Shown here in pieces: positions 34,277 through 45,417 of a DNA stretch of 64,000 bases (positions are counted from its first letter, which is position 1; the number at the start of each line of letters is the position of its first letter). Source of the stretch: Alistipes ihumii AP11 (GTDB taxonomy: Bacteria > Bacteroidota > Bacteroidia > Bacteroidales > Rikenellaceae); assembly GCF_025144665.1 (NCBI RefSeq), contig NZ_CP102294.1:496001-560000 (forward strand). Reading direction: 5' to 3'. The notes beneath the pieces were generated by a model. That model made no database searches and was not told the origin of the DNA. It saw nothing but the letters and a program-made list of their open reading frames with translations. Position numbers and translations under genes: made by a program.

Positions 34277-36064
34277 TCACTCCATCTTCAGCACAGCCAA
34301 AAACGCTTCCTGCGGAACCTCGACATTCCCCACCTGACGCATCCGCTTCTTGCCTTTCTTCTGTTTTTCGAGCAGCTTGCGCTTACGACTGATGTCGCCC
34401 CCGTAGCATTTGGCCGTCACGTCCTTGCGAACGGCCTTCACCGTTTCGCGGGCGATGATCTTGGCGCCGATAGCGGCCTGAATCGCTATATCGAACTGCT
34501 GGCGCGGAATCAGTTCCTTGAGCTTCTCGCACATCTTACGGCCGAAATCATAGGCATGATCGACGTAAGTCAGCGACGACAGCGCATCGACCGGCTCGCC
34601 GTTGAGCAGAATGTCGAGCTTCGCGAGCTTGCTGGGCTTATATCCCGTCTGGTGGTAGTCGAACGACGCATAGCCGCGCGATATGCTCTTGAGCTTGTCG
34701 TAAAAATCGAACACGATTTCGGCCAGCGGCATATCGAAATTGATCTCGACGCGGTCCTGCGTGATATATACCTGATTGAGCAGCGTGCCTCGCTTGTCGA
34801 TGCACAGTTTGATGACATTGCCCAGATATTCGGTCTTCGTAATGATCTGCGCCAGAATATAGGGTTCCTCGATCGAGGAGATCAGCGTCGGCTCGGGCAA
34901 TCCCGAGGGATTGTGCACGTCGAGCACATCGCCCTTGGTCGTATGGACCTTGTACGACACGTTCGGAACCGTCGTGATGACATCCATGTCGAACTCGCGG
35001 TACAGCCGTTCCTGAATGATCTCCATATGCAGAAGTCCGAGAAACCCGCAACGGAACCCGAAGCCCAGCGCCAGCGACGACTCGGGTTCGTAGGTAAGCG
35101 AGGCGTCGTTCAGATGAAGCTTCTCGAGCGAAGCGCGCAGATCCTCGTACTGGTCCGATTCGACCGGATACAGCCCGGCGAACACCATCGGCTTGACGTC
35201 CTCGAAACCGGCGATCGCCTCGCTGCAAGGGTTCCGCTGCGCAGTGATCGTATCGCCGACCTTCACGTCCGCCGAAGTCTTCAGGCCCGATATGATGTAG
35301 CCCACGTCGCCGGCGCGAAGCTCTTCGCGGGGATGCATCTTCAGCTTCAGTACGCCGACCTCGTCGGCCGTATACTCGCTGCCCGTATTGAACAGTTTGA
35401 CGCGCTCGCCCTTGCGGAGCGTGCCGTTGAATATTCGGTAATAAGCGATAATTCCGCGGAACGGATTGAACACCGAGTCGAAAATCAACGCCTGAAGCGG
35501 AGCCTGTTCGTCGCCTTTCGGGGCCGGAATCCGCTCTATGATCGCTTCGAGCACCTGCTCGATTCCCTGACCCGTCTTGCCCGAAGCGGCCAGAATGCTG
35601 TCGGGATCGCAACCGAGCAGGTCGACGATCTGATCCTTGACCTCGTCGATCATGGCCGAATCCATATCGATCTTGTTCATGACGGGCACGATCTCCAAAT
35701 CGTGATTCAGCGCCAGATAAAGGTTCGAGATAGTCTGCGCCTGAATACCCTGCGTCGCGTCGACCACGAGCAACGCGCCCTCGCACGAGGCGATCGCACG
35801 GGATACCTCGTAAGAAAAATCGACATGCCCCGGAGTATCGATCAGGTTCAGCACGTACTTCTCGCCCTTGTAGACATATTCCATCTGGATCGCGTGGCTC
35901 TTGATCGTGATTCCCTTTTCGCGCTCGAGGTCCATATCGTCCAGCACCTGAGCCTGCAGTTCGCGCTCCGAAAGCGTCTTGGTCGTTTCGAGCAGGCGAT
36001 CGGCAAGCGTACTCTTGCCGTGATCGATATGCGCTATGATACAGAAATTGCGGATATTCTTCAT
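34277..36064 (-). CDS. lepA: Elongation factor 4 (LepA)
   Basis: A 595-residue ribosome-associated GTPase that rescues or back-translocates stalled ribosomes. G1 is [17 protein letters not shown]2 is in [10 protein letters not shown]3 is DTPGHVDF, and the G4 motif is in the VMNKIDMD segment. The LepA-specific C-terminal domain ends [21 protein letters not shown], with the usual KMRQVG-like tail. Length is normal. It starts 64 bp from the divergent prenyltransferase gene and has its own TAACTTTG element. Confidence 0.97.
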   Translation of the reverse strand: MKNIRNFCIIAHIDHGKSTLADRLLETTKTLSERELQAQVLDDMDLEREKGITIKSHAIQMEYVYKGEKYVLNLIDTPGHVDFSYEVSRAIASCEGALLVVDATQGIQAQTISNLYLALNHDLEIVPVMNKIDMDSAMIDEVKDQIVDLLGCDPDSILAASGKTGQGIEQVLEAIIERIPAPKGDEQAPLQALIFDSVFNPFRGIIAYYRIFNGTLRKGERVKLFNTGSEYTADEVGVLKLKMHPREELRAGDVGYIISGLKTSADVKVGDTITAQRNPCSEAIAGFEDVKPMVFAGLYPVESDQYEDLRASLEKLHLNDASLTYEPESSLALGFGFRCGFLGLLHMEIIQERLYREFDMDVITTVPNVSYKVHTTKGDVLDVHNPSGLPEPTLISSIEEPYILAQIITKTEYLGNVIKLCIDKRGTLLNQVYITQDRVEINFDMPLAEIVFDFYDKLKSISRGYASFDYHQTGYKPSKLAKLDILLNGEPVDALSSLTYVDHAYDFGRKMCEKLKELIPRQQFDIAIQAAIGAKIIARETVKAVRKDVTAKCYGGDISRKRKLLEKQKKGKKRMRQVGNVEVPQEAFLAVLKME

Positions 36065-36083
36065 ACGTTCCTTTTATTCGTAC

Positions 36084-36102
36084 GCAAAGTTAGTTAATTT
36101 TG
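36084..36102. promoter_or_regulatory. Back-to-back -7 elements of lepA and the prenyltransferase gene
   Basis: Minus-strand TAACTTTG (36091-36084) for lepA and plus-strand TAATTTTG (36095-36102) for the UbiA-type gene sit 3 bp apart, so the two promoters overlap. Confidence 0.6.
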
Positions 36103-36127
36103 CGAATTCGTAAAAAACGCCGTTCCC

Positions 36128-37003
36128 ATGAATTGTCTCGCAACCGTCTCGCGCTACGCGTCGCTCGTCAAGTTTTCCCATACGATATTCGCGCTTCCTT
36201 TCGCATTGGTCGGATACGTGTACGCGCTGCAGTCCAACGGTCTGCCGTTCGAGTGGCCGGTGCTGGTCAAGGTGCTTTCGGCCATGGTGCTGGCACGCAA
36301 CACGGCTATGGGATTCAACCGTTGGGCCGACCGGCAGATCGACGCGCAGAACCCGCGCACGAGCGGCCGCGAGATTCCTTCGGGTACGATCTCCGCGCGC
36401 AACGCGTTGTGGTTCGTCGTGCTGAACGCCGTGCTGTTCGTTCTGGTAGCATGGTGGATCAATCCGCTGGCTCTCGCTCTGTCGCCCGTCGCCCTGCTGG
36501 TTCTCACGGGGTACAGCCTGACCAAGCGCTTTACGGCCTGGTGCCATATCGTTCTGGGCGTGGCGCTCGGAATCGCTCCGATCGGGGCCTATGTCGCCGT
36601 AACGGGACAGTTGGCCGTGTTCCCGATCCTGCTCTGCGGGCTGGTTATCACATGGTGCGGCGGTTTCGACATCGTTTATGCATTGCAGGACGTGGAATTC
36701 GATCGCGAGCACGGACTGCATTCCGTGCCGGCTCGCTGGGGAGTCCGGGGCGGTATCGCGATCAGCATCGCACTCCATATGATAAGCGTCTATGCCGTCG
36801 TCGTAGCGGGAACCTACTACGACGCTGGCGGACTGTATTGGGTCGGAGCCGCCCTGTTCGTCGGTCTGCTGACTTATCAGCACATGCGCTTCACGCCTCG
36901 GAACCTGTCGCGGATCGGTCTCTCGTTCGGCACCATGAACGGACTGGCAAGCGTATGCTACGCAGCTTTCGCCATAGCCGACCTGCTCGTTCGGTACCGG
37001 TAG
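36128..37003 (+). CDS. UbiA-family prenyltransferase (MqnP-like)
   Basis: A 291-residue membrane enzyme with about eight helices. The two Asp-rich prenyl-diphosphate/Mg2+ motifs are present: NRWADRQIDAQNPRT (NxxxDxxxD, about residues 65-80) and DIVYALQDVEFDREHG (about 178-195). The family condenses polyprenyl diphosphate with an aromatic acid; the sequence resembles the MqnP/UbiA type used in menaquinone synthesis, but which pathway operates cannot be read from this window. Convergent with the ACT-domain gene downstream. Confidence 0.88.
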   Translation: MNCLATVSRYASLVKFSHTIFALPFALVGYVYALQSNGLPFEWPVLVKVLSAMVLARNTAMGFNRWADRQIDAQNPRTSGREIPSGTISARNALWFVVLNAVLFVLVAWWINPLALALSPVALLVLTGYSLTKRFTAWCHIVLGVALGIAPIGAYVAVTGQLAVFPILLCGLVITWCGGFDIVYALQDVEFDREHGLHSVPARWGVRGGIAISIALHMISVYAVVVAGTYYDAGGLYWVGAALFVGLLTYQHMRFTPRNLSRIGLSFGTMNGLASVCYAAFAIADLLVRYR

Positions 37004-37041
37004 AGCAGGGGTTCTGCGCCAATGAAAGGGCGCTCGGACAA

Positions 37042-37710
37042 CTAAATGCTCACCTGACGCTTGGCCTCCATCAGAATCGTGAAAGCGCGGTGAATGTCGC
37101 TGTCGCTGATAACGACGGTAAATTCGTTGGTCGTGCTGATGACCTCGGTGATATTGATGTTATCCCACGCCAATTCCTTGAAAATGTAATAGTAGACGCC
37201 CGGACAGATCGTATTCTCGGCGGGTAGTTTGACGGTAATGGACGACAGATCGACCGTTTTGGCGATATTGTTCTCATCGGCGAAAATCTCGTCGACCAGC
37301 CCGACGATCGTACTGCTGACGACCAGCGTCGTCTCGTATATCCCCTGTGAAAAGGTACAAAATACGTCCTTCATCGTGCGCACGCGGTCCAGCAGCATGG
37401 CCTGCCTCTCGTACAGCGTGGGAGAATTCACGAAGGCATAGTCGGCCAAATTCGACCGGACGATGATGTCGCCTATATTCTCGACGACTTTCTTGAACTT
37501 CATCGCCGACATCAGCTCGAGCCGGGGAACCAGCCGGTTGAGCGCCATAATGACAGCGCTGTCGTTGACCTCCTTGCCCACCTTCTTTTCGATTTCGGGC
37601 TTGAGCTGTCGTGCCAACGCCGAAAGATTGATCAGCCCTTCCACGAGAGCACCTTCGAGAAAAGGCTTTTTCTTAATGACCTCCTCCACCGCGTTCGGTA
37701 TTGTAAGCAT
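37042..37710 (-). CDS. ACT-domain-like regulatory protein
   Basis: A 222-residue cytoplasmic protein. The N-terminal half (VEEVIKKKPFLEGALVEGLI, then LNRLVPRLELM) looks like a helical winged-helix-type unit. The C-terminal part, residues about 150-220, looks like an ACT-type domain: ITVKLPAENTICPGVYYYIFK then NINITEVISTTNEFTVVISD. ACT domains bind amino acids. It lies divergent from lysC-lysA with a shared palindromic promoter region, so a link to aspartate-family amino acids is plausible, but unproven. Confidence 0.7.
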   Translation of the reverse strand: MLTIPNAVEEVIKKKPFLEGALVEGLINLSALARQLKPEIEKKVGKEVNDSAVIMALNRLVPRLELMSAMKFKKVVENIGDIIVRSNLADYAFVNSPTLYERQAMLLDRVRTMKDVFCTFSQGIYETTLVVSSTIVGLVDEIFADENNIAKTVDLSSITVKLPAENTICPGVYYYIFKELAWDNINITEVISTTNEFTVVISDSDIHRAFTILMEAKRQVSI

Positions 37711-37872
37711 ATCGGTATGTAATATATAATACGGTTTAACGATTCATCGGCCGACGTGCCGGCAGAGAGACCGCCATTAAAAATGTCCGGCACCGCCATG
37801 TGCAAAATTCGACGCCAGTGCAACTTGTTGCAAAAAAAATGAAAATATCGGACAAAAACAAACAATTTAGCA

Positions 37873-37890
37873 TACTTTTGTGCAAAAGTA
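37873..37890. promoter_or_regulatory. Palindromic divergent -7 element between the ACT-domain gene and lysC
   Basis: TACTTTTG at 37873-37880 (plus) and TACTTTTG on the minus strand (37890-37883), separated by TG, form a perfect 18-bp palindrome. Each half fits TAnnTTTG and points to its own gene: lysC start 37931, ACT-domain start 37710. Confidence 0.6.
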
Positions 37891-37930
37891 AAAGTATTGT
37901 TTGATTTTACAACTTCATGATCGAATTTAT

Positions 37931-39235
37931 ATGATTAAGGTGTTGAAGTTCGGCGGGACGTCGGTAGGTTCGGCCGCAAACATGAAAAAAGTAGCCGAGA
38001 TCGTCCGCCGCGAGCAGGCTCGTATCACGATACTGTCGGCCATGTCCGGGACGACCGACTCGCTGGTCAGAATCAGTCGGGCGGCGGCATCCGGAGATCG
38101 GAACGCCATCGAGGAACAGCTCGCCATGCTGACCGACAAATACACGCGCTGCATAGAAGAACTGCTCAGGGAACGCAAGCAGCAAGCGCTCGCGCGAATG
38201 AACGCAACTTTCGGGTTGATACGCGACGAAGCGGCCGCCTTCGAGGAATATGAGTCCGAACGGAAAATCATAGCACAGGGCGAGTTGCTGACTTCGGCCA
38301 TTTTCACGGCCTACCTGCAGGAAACCGGACTGAAGGCCGAATGCCTGTACTCGCCCGACTTCATGGTCAAGGATCCCGGAGAAAAGGTCGACACGGAACG
38401 CATCGGCCGGGCACTGGCCCGCGTCGCCGGTGACGACAGCACGTTTTTCGTCGCTCAGGGTTTCATTTGTTCCGACTCGCAGGGCCGGATCGACAATCTC
38501 GGCAGAGGGGGGAGCGATTACAGCGCGGCGCTGATGGGAGCGGCTGTCGAGGCGGCCGAGGTACAGATATGGACCGACATCGACGGCATGCACAACAACG
38601 ATCCCCGTTTCGTCGACAACACCCGTCCGATCCGGACGATGAGTTTCGACGAGGCGGCCGAGCTGGCTTATTTCGGTGCGAAAATCCTGCATCCGGCCAC
38701 GATTCAACCCTGCAAGGATCACGGGATAGCCGTGCTGCTTAAGAACACGATGGACCCCGAGGCTCCCGGCACGACGATATCGAACCGCGACGACGACACG
38801 AAGTCGTTCCACGCCGTCGCGGCCAAAGACGGCATCACGGTCATCCGCATCCACTCGGCGCGCATGCTGATGGCATACGGTTTTCTGCGCAAGGTGTTCG
38901 AAATTTTCGAGCAATACCGAACTCCGATCGACATGATCACCACGTCGGAAGTCGCCGTCTCGCTGACCGTCGACAACGACAGCCACATCGACGAGATCGT
39001 TCGCGACCTGAGCGCGCTGGGTTCGATCGAAATCGAGCGCGGCAACTCGATCGTTTGCGTCGTGGGACGCATGGAACACGGCGACGCGGGTCTGGCCGCC
39101 CGTGTCTTCGAGTGCGTGCGCGGCGTTCCGATCAAGATGATTTCCTACGGAGCCAGCCACCGCAGCCTGGCCATACTGATCGACACGGAGCACAAAAAAC
39201 GGACATTGCAATGCCTTAACGACGGACTGTTCTGA
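37931..39235 (+). CDS. lysC: Aspartate kinase
   Basis: A 434-residue monofunctional aspartokinase, first step of the aspartate family (Lys, Thr, Met, DAP). KFGGTSVGSA is the N-terminal nucleotide/aspartate loop; GRGGSDYSAALMGAAVEA and WTDIDGMHNNDPR are catalytic motifs. Two ACT domains fill about residues 300-434 (VIRIHSARM, VAVSLTVDND), giving allosteric control. Start ATG 37931; the open frame upstream lacks an ATG. Only 2 bp separate it from lysA, so they are one operon. Confidence 0.95.
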   Translation: MIKVLKFGGTSVGSAANMKKVAEIVRREQARITILSAMSGTTDSLVRISRAAASGDRNAIEEQLAMLTDKYTRCIEELLRERKQQALARMNATFGLIRDEAAAFEEYESERKIIAQGELLTSAIFTAYLQETGLKAECLYSPDFMVKDPGEKVDTERIGRALARVAGDDSTFFVAQGFICSDSQGRIDNLGRGGSDYSAALMGAAVEAAEVQIWTDIDGMHNNDPRFVDNTRPIRTMSFDEAAELAYFGAKILHPATIQPCKDHGIAVLLKNTMDPEAPGTTISNRDDDTKSFHAVAAKDGITVIRIHSARMLMAYGFLRKVFEIFEQYRTPIDMITTSEVAVSLTVDNDSHIDEIVRDLSALGSIEIERGNSIVCVVGRMEHGDAGLAARVFECVRGVPIKMISYGASHRSLAILIDTEHKKRTLQCLNDGLF

Positions 39236-39237
39236 AT

Positions 39238-40410
39238 ATGGGAGCACGCAAATATATCGGACGACTGCAGGAGTTGCCCACGCCGTTCTACTTCTACGAC
39301 ATGGATCTGCTGCGCAGTACGCTCGCGACGGCCGTGAGCGAAGCTTCGCGCTACGGCTATCGGATACATTACGCGCTGAAGGCCAACTTCGATCCCCGCA
39401 TCGTCGAAACGATACGACAAGCGGGACTCGGAGCCGACTGCGTCAGCGGGAACGAGGTCCGCGCGGCGATCGAGGCGGGCTTTCCGGCCGAAGGGATCGT
39501 TTTCGCCGGCGTCGGGAAAACCGACCGCGAAATCGAATACGCGCTCGGACAGGATATCTTCTCGTTCAACTGCGAATCGGCCGCCGAAATGGAAGCGATC
39601 AACGCCGTCGCGGAGCGAATGGGACGCAGAGCTCGCGTCGCGCTGCGCATCAATCCCGACGTCGACCCGATGACGCACCGGTACATATCGACCGGCAAAG
39701 CCGATAACAAATTCGGCATCTCGTACACCGAGATCGACCGCGTGATCGCCTCGTTGAAGCGACTGAGCCATCTGGAAATCGTCGGTCTGCACTTTCACGT
39801 CGGATCGCAAATCGGATGCATGGAAGTGTTCGAGCACCTGTGCGAACGGGTCAACGCGATCCGCTCCTGGTTCCGCGAGCGCGGAATCGTCCTGCGCCAC
39901 CTGAACATGGGAGGTGGTTTGGCCGTCGACTACGAAAACCCCGACCGGGAACCGATACCCGACTTCGCTGCCTACTTCGCCGTCTTCAACCGCCGCCTCG
40001 AAACCGAGCCGGGACAAACCGTCCATTTCGAGCTCGGCCGCTCGCTGGTCGGACAATGCGGCGATTTGGTGACGCGCGCATTATACGGCAAGACGACCGC
40101 CGCAAGAACCCAAGTCGTCATCGTGGACGCCGGTATGACCGACCTGATCCGCCCGGCCCTGTACGGAGCCCGCCACCGGATCGAAAATCTGACCTCCTCG
40201 GGCAAGCCGCGCACCTATACCGTAGTCGGTCCGATCTGCGAGTCTTCCGACACGTTCGCCACAGGCATCGAGCTGCCCGAAACCTCCCGGGGCGATCTGC
40301 TGGCGATCCGGACGGCAGGAGCCTACGGCATGGCCATGGCTTCGCGCTACAATCTGCGCGACCTGCCCGGAGCCGTATACAGCGACGCGCTTCCGACCGG
40401 ACGGCAATGA
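39238..40410 (+). CDS. lysA: Diaminopimelate decarboxylase
   Basis: A 390-residue PLP enzyme that makes L-lysine from meso-DAP. HYALKANFDP carries the PLP-binding Lys (about residue 48). HFHVGSQIG and LNMGGGLAVDYE form the phosphate-binding region. ICESSDTFA is the active-site Cys/Glu segment, and GAYGMAMASRYN closes the fold. The length is slightly short of the typical 400-420 but all motifs are present. Operon with lysC. Confidence 0.95.
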   Translation: MGARKYIGRLQELPTPFYFYDMDLLRSTLATAVSEASRYGYRIHYALKANFDPRIVETIRQAGLGADCVSGNEVRAAIEAGFPAEGIVFAGVGKTDREIEYALGQDIFSFNCESAAEMEAINAVAERMGRRARVALRINPDVDPMTHRYISTGKADNKFGISYTEIDRVIASLKRLSHLEIVGLHFHVGSQIGCMEVFEHLCERVNAIRSWFRERGIVLRHLNMGGGLAVDYENPDREPIPDFAAYFAVFNRRLETEPGQTVHFELGRSLVGQCGDLVTRALYGKTTAARTQVVIVDAGMTDLIRPALYGARHRIENLTSSGKPRTYTVVGPICESSDTFATGIELPETSRGDLLAIRTAGAYGMAMASRYNLRDLPGAVYSDALPTGRQ

Positions 40411-40494
40411 CCGTCCGCCGGGCATGCAATCTCGCCCCGGACTGAGGCCCGCAAACCTATATCCGACCGAAGTCTTGTAAAATACGAAGGGGGG

Positions 40495-40523
40495 GGGGGG
40501 AAGTTGATCTTCCCCCCTTTTCG
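40495..40523 (+). terminator. Terminator of lysC-lysA with a 12-G tract
   Basis: GGGGGGAAG (40495-40503) pairs with CTTCCCCCC (40509-40517), then TTTT. The G run is 12 long (40489-40500), twice what the stem needs. Confidence 0.8.
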
Positions 40524-40574
40524 TATTCCCGTCCCGCATGAAATCCGCCCCGCCGCGAATCAACGCGCCAGAAG

Positions 40575-40605
40575 TTGGCTACTTGACAAACTTTTCGTAA
40601 CTTTC
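40575..40605 (+). promoter_or_regulatory. Promoter of pheT
   Basis: TTG (40575-40577), 20-bp spacer, TAACTTTC (40598-40605), about 90 bp before the pheT start. Confidence 0.55.
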
Positions 40606-40693
40606 GCCACATTTCAACCGGCGACAGCGCCCGCAATCGGCCTTGTACGCACGACGCGCGCGACCGGAACGGAGCAAAAAAACATCAAGCGCT

Positions 40694-43156
40694 ATGAAAA
40701 TATCATTCAACTGGCTCAAACAGTATATCGAAACCGACCTCGACGCCGAGCAGGCCGCCCGAATTCTGACCGACATCGGGCTGGAAGTCGAGGCACTCGA
40801 AAAGACGGAATCGATCCGGGGAGGACTCGCAGGAGTGGTCGTCGGCCACGTACTTACATGCGAGAAGCATCCCGATGCCGATAAGCTGCATGTCACGACG
40901 GTCGATCTGGGCGACGGCACGCCGACTCAGATCGTCTGCGGCGCCCCGAACGTGGCCGCCGGAGAGAAAGTGATCGTCGCGACGATCAATTCGACGCTTT
41001 ATCCCACGGGAGAGCAGAACGGATTCAAAATCAAGAAAAGCAAGATACGCGGCGTCGAGTCGCTGGGCATGCTCTGCGCCGAGGACGAAATAGGCGTCGG
41101 CACGGCCCACGACGGAATTATCGTGCTGCCGCAGGACGTGCCGGCCGGTACGCCTGCCCGCGACTATTTCCAACTGGAAGACGACTACCTGCTCGAGATC
41201 GGCCTGACGCCGAACCGTGCCGACGCGATGTCGCACTACGGCGTAGCGCGCGATTTGGCCGTTTATTTAAAAGCCAACGGCCTGCCCTGCAAGCTGAAGC
41301 TTCCGCCGGTGGAAGCCTTCGCACAGGACAGCGACCGGAAAGAAATAACCGTCGAAGTGCAGAATGCCGAAGCCGCGCCGCGATACATGGGCGTCACGAT
41401 AACCGGCGTGAAGGTGGCTCCCTCGCCCGAATGGCTCCAGCGACGGCTGCGCGCGATCGGAATGAATCCGAAAAACAACGTGGTCGACATCACTAACTTC
41501 GTTCTGCACGAAACGGGACAGCCCCTGCACGCGTTCGACGCGGCGAAAATCGAGGGCGGCCGCATCGTCGTGCGGACCTGTCCCGAAGGAACCCCTTTCA
41601 CGACGCTGGACGGGATCGAGCGCAAACTTTCGGCCGACGACCTGATGATCTGCAACGCCCGCGAGCCGATGTGCATAGCCGGCGTGTTCGGCGGGCTCGA
41701 CTCGGGCGTCACGGAAACGACGACCGACATCTTTATCGAAAGCGCCTATTTCAACCCGGTCTGGGTTCGTAAAACGGCCAAGCGCCACGGGCTGAGCACC
41801 GATTCCTCGTTCCGCTTCGAGCGCGGGATCGATCCCGACATGACGCCCTACGCGCTGATGCGCGCGGCCTTGCTGGTCAAGGAGCTGGCAGGGGGAGAGA
41901 TTTCGTCTCCGGTCACGGATCTCTATCCCGTCCGTATCGAGCCGTTCCGGTTCGACGTATCGCTCGACCGGGTGCGCAGACTGATCGGCAAGGAGATTCC
42001 CGACGAGACGATCCGGCGGATCGTCGTCGCGCTCGACGTGCGGATCGAAAGCGAGCGCGACGGCATACTGAGCGTCGCCGTACCGCCTTACCGGGTAGAC
42101 GTGCGGCGCGAGGCCGACCTGGTCGAGGACATTCTGCGCATATACGGCTACAATAACGTAGAGATTCCGCAACGCGTCCACTCGACGCTGTCGTACGCTC
42201 CGCATCCCGACCGCGACCGGCTCGTCAACCTGCTGTCGGACATGCTGACCGCCAACGGTTTCAACGAGATCATGAGCAACTCGCTGACCAAGGCGTCCTA
42301 TTACGACGGATTGGCCGGCTATCCGGCCGAGCATTGCGTACGGATACTGAATCCGTTGAGCAACGACCTGAGCGTCATGCGTCAGACGCTGCTGTTCAAC
42401 GCGCTGGAAGCCGTCCAGCTGAACGTGAACCACCGCAACGCGGACCTGAAGCTGTACGAATACGGAAACTGCTACTTTTACGACCCGGCCAAAAAGGAGG
42501 AAGGGGGACTGGCTCCGTACTCCGAGCGGGCCAAGGTGTCGATGACCGTCACGGGAAACGACCGTCAGCCCTCGTGGAACGTCGCCGCGCAGCCCGCCGG
42601 CTTCTTCACGCTGCGGGCCATGGCGGAAAAGGCGATGCTCCGTTTCGGACTGGACCTGAATGCGGCCGAGACCGAACCGCTCGAAAGCGACCTTTACTCG
42701 GAAGCGATCGTCTGCCGCTGGAACGGAAAGAAACTTCTCGAAATGGGCATCGTGTCGAAAAAGATTCGCAGCCTGTTCGACATCAAGGCCGACGTATACT
42801 ATGCGGAACTCGACTTCGACACGCTGGTCAGGATCACGCGGAACCACTCGGTCACGGTCTCGGAACTGTCGAAATATCCCGAGGTCCGTCGCGACCTGGC
42901 CCTGCTCGTGGACAAGGAGGTAACCTTCTCCCGGCTGTACTCCATCGCCCGGAGCACGGAGAAAAAGCTGCTCCGCAGCGTCTCGCTGTTCGACGTGTAC
43001 GAAGGCGACAAGCTGCCCGAAGGCAAGAAATCCTACGCGCTGAGCTTCATCCTCGAAGACACGACCAAGACGCTGACCGACTCGGCGATCGACCGCGCGA
43101 TGAGCAATCTGATCCGCGCTTTCGAGCAGCATGCCGGAGCCGAAATCCGCTCGTAA
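40694..43156 (+). CDS. pheT: Phenylalanyl-tRNA synthetase beta subunit
   Basis: An 820-residue subunit of the alpha2beta2 enzyme. The start MKISFNWLKQYIE is typical. The OB-type tRNA-binding domain (about 40-150: VVVGHVLTCEKHPDADKL) is followed by the B3/B4 editing domain (PRYMGVTITGV, GQPLHAFDAAKI), the B5 domain (KEIPDETIRRIVVALD), the catalytic-like core, and the anticodon-binding FDX-ACB domain (SKYPEVRRDLALLVDKEV). pheS is not adjacent. guaA follows after 51 bp. Confidence 0.97.
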   Translation: MKISFNWLKQYIETDLDAEQAARILTDIGLEVEALEKTESIRGGLAGVVVGHVLTCEKHPDADKLHVTTVDLGDGTPTQIVCGAPNVAAGEKVIVATINSTLYPTGEQNGFKIKKSKIRGVESLGMLCAEDEIGVGTAHDGIIVLPQDVPAGTPARDYFQLEDDYLLEIGLTPNRADAMSHYGVARDLAVYLKANGLPCKLKLPPVEAFAQDSDRKEITVEVQNAEAAPRYMGVTITGVKVAPSPEWLQRRLRAIGMNPKNNVVDITNFVLHETGQPLHAFDAAKIEGGRIVVRTCPEGTPFTTLDGIERKLSADDLMICNAREPMCIAGVFGGLDSGVTETTTDIFIESAYFNPVWVRKTAKRHGLSTDSSFRFERGIDPDMTPYALMRAALLVKELAGGEISSPVTDLYPVRIEPFRFDVSLDRVRRLIGKEIPDETIRRIVVALDVRIESERDGILSVAVPPYRVDVRREADLVEDILRIYGYNNVEIPQRVHSTLSYAPHPDRDRLVNLLSDMLTANGFNEIMSNSLTKASYYDGLAGYPAEHCVRILNPLSNDLSVMRQTLLFNALEAVQLNVNHRNADLKLYEYGNCYFYDPAKKEEGGLAPYSERAKVSMTVTGNDRQPSWNVAAQPAGFFTLRAMAEKAMLRFGLDLNAAETEPLESDLYSEAIVCRWNGKKLLEMGIVSKKIRSLFDIKADVYYAELDFDTLVRITRNHSVTVSELSKYPEVRRDLALLVDKEVTFSRLYSIARSTEKKLLRSVSLFDVYEGDKLPEGKKSYALSFILEDTTKTLTDSAIDRAMSNLIRAFEQHAGAEIRS

Positions 43157-43207
43157 ACTCCCGGCGGAAAGAGCGCAATCGAACCGAAAAAACTTAAACG
43201 AGAGAAT

Positions 43208-44737
<1,530 letters not shown>

Positions 44738-44768
44738 AGCTTCTCCGATCGACGATACGATCGTCACG

Positions 44769-44806
44769 GATTTCCCCTGTTCGTCGAGAGCAGGGGAAAT
44801 CTTTTA
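44769..44806 (+). terminator. Terminator of guaA
   Basis: GATTTCCCCTG (44769-44779) with CAGGGGAAATC (44791-44801) and TTTTA. Confidence 0.85.
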
Positions 44807-44881
44807 TACGGTCATCGGCTGTACCGCACTCGTCCCATAGGACTTCGGCGATGGACGACGCAAGAAAACCTGCAGAGACCT

Positions 44882-45232
44882 CTACATCTCCGGAGGTGCC
44901 TCATGAGTGTAATCCAAAAAACGGATACCTTCGGGCAGGTCGCGTTCGATCAGAGTTTTCATTTTCTTGGCAAAGGGACACGGATAACCCAGCGGCGTAC
45001 CTTTCTGAATGCACGAAGCGAAAACGATCGTGTCGGCGCCTCTCCGGACAAGCTCCCTTGCCCGTAACACCGATTTCTTCGCAGGGCATCCCCCGCAATT
45101 GCAAAAACCGACAATATCTATATCCTCGGTTATTCCCTCGAAAACACCCTTTCTTTCTCTAATCATTTTGAAATCGGTCGTTCCCGGGCAAAAATCTTCC
45201 GTCTGCATACACCGGATAATCCCAACTTTCAT
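44882..45232 (-). CDS. CGGC-domain protein
   Basis: A 116-residue cysteine-rich protein of the CGGC family (PF08821), presumed metal-binding: FCNCGGCPAKK is the name-giving motif at about residues 44-53. Other Cys occur in IRCMQTEDFCPG, FASCIQKG and YPCPFAKKM. The function of the family is unknown; a metal or redox role is inferred from the ligand pattern. Monocistronic, between guaA's terminator and ung. Confidence 0.88.
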   Translation of the reverse strand: MKVGIIRCMQTEDFCPGTTDFKMIRERKGVFEGITEDIDIVGFCNCGGCPAKKSVLRARELVRRGADTIVFASCIQKGTPLGYPCPFAKKMKTLIERDLPEGIRFLDYTHEAPPEM

Positions 45233-45417
45233 ATCGATTCACTTTATAAATTTTGAAATATGACGACAAACGAACATCCCTCCCTGCCAATGCACCCCCG
45301 TCCGCCCAGCCAAATCGACAGAACGATTCGCCCAATCGCTGCACACAGATAAACCGTCGGGCCTCTCTCGCCCGCTTCCGTTCGCAGACCGGACCGCCTC
45401 TACGATCGTTCTGTCCG

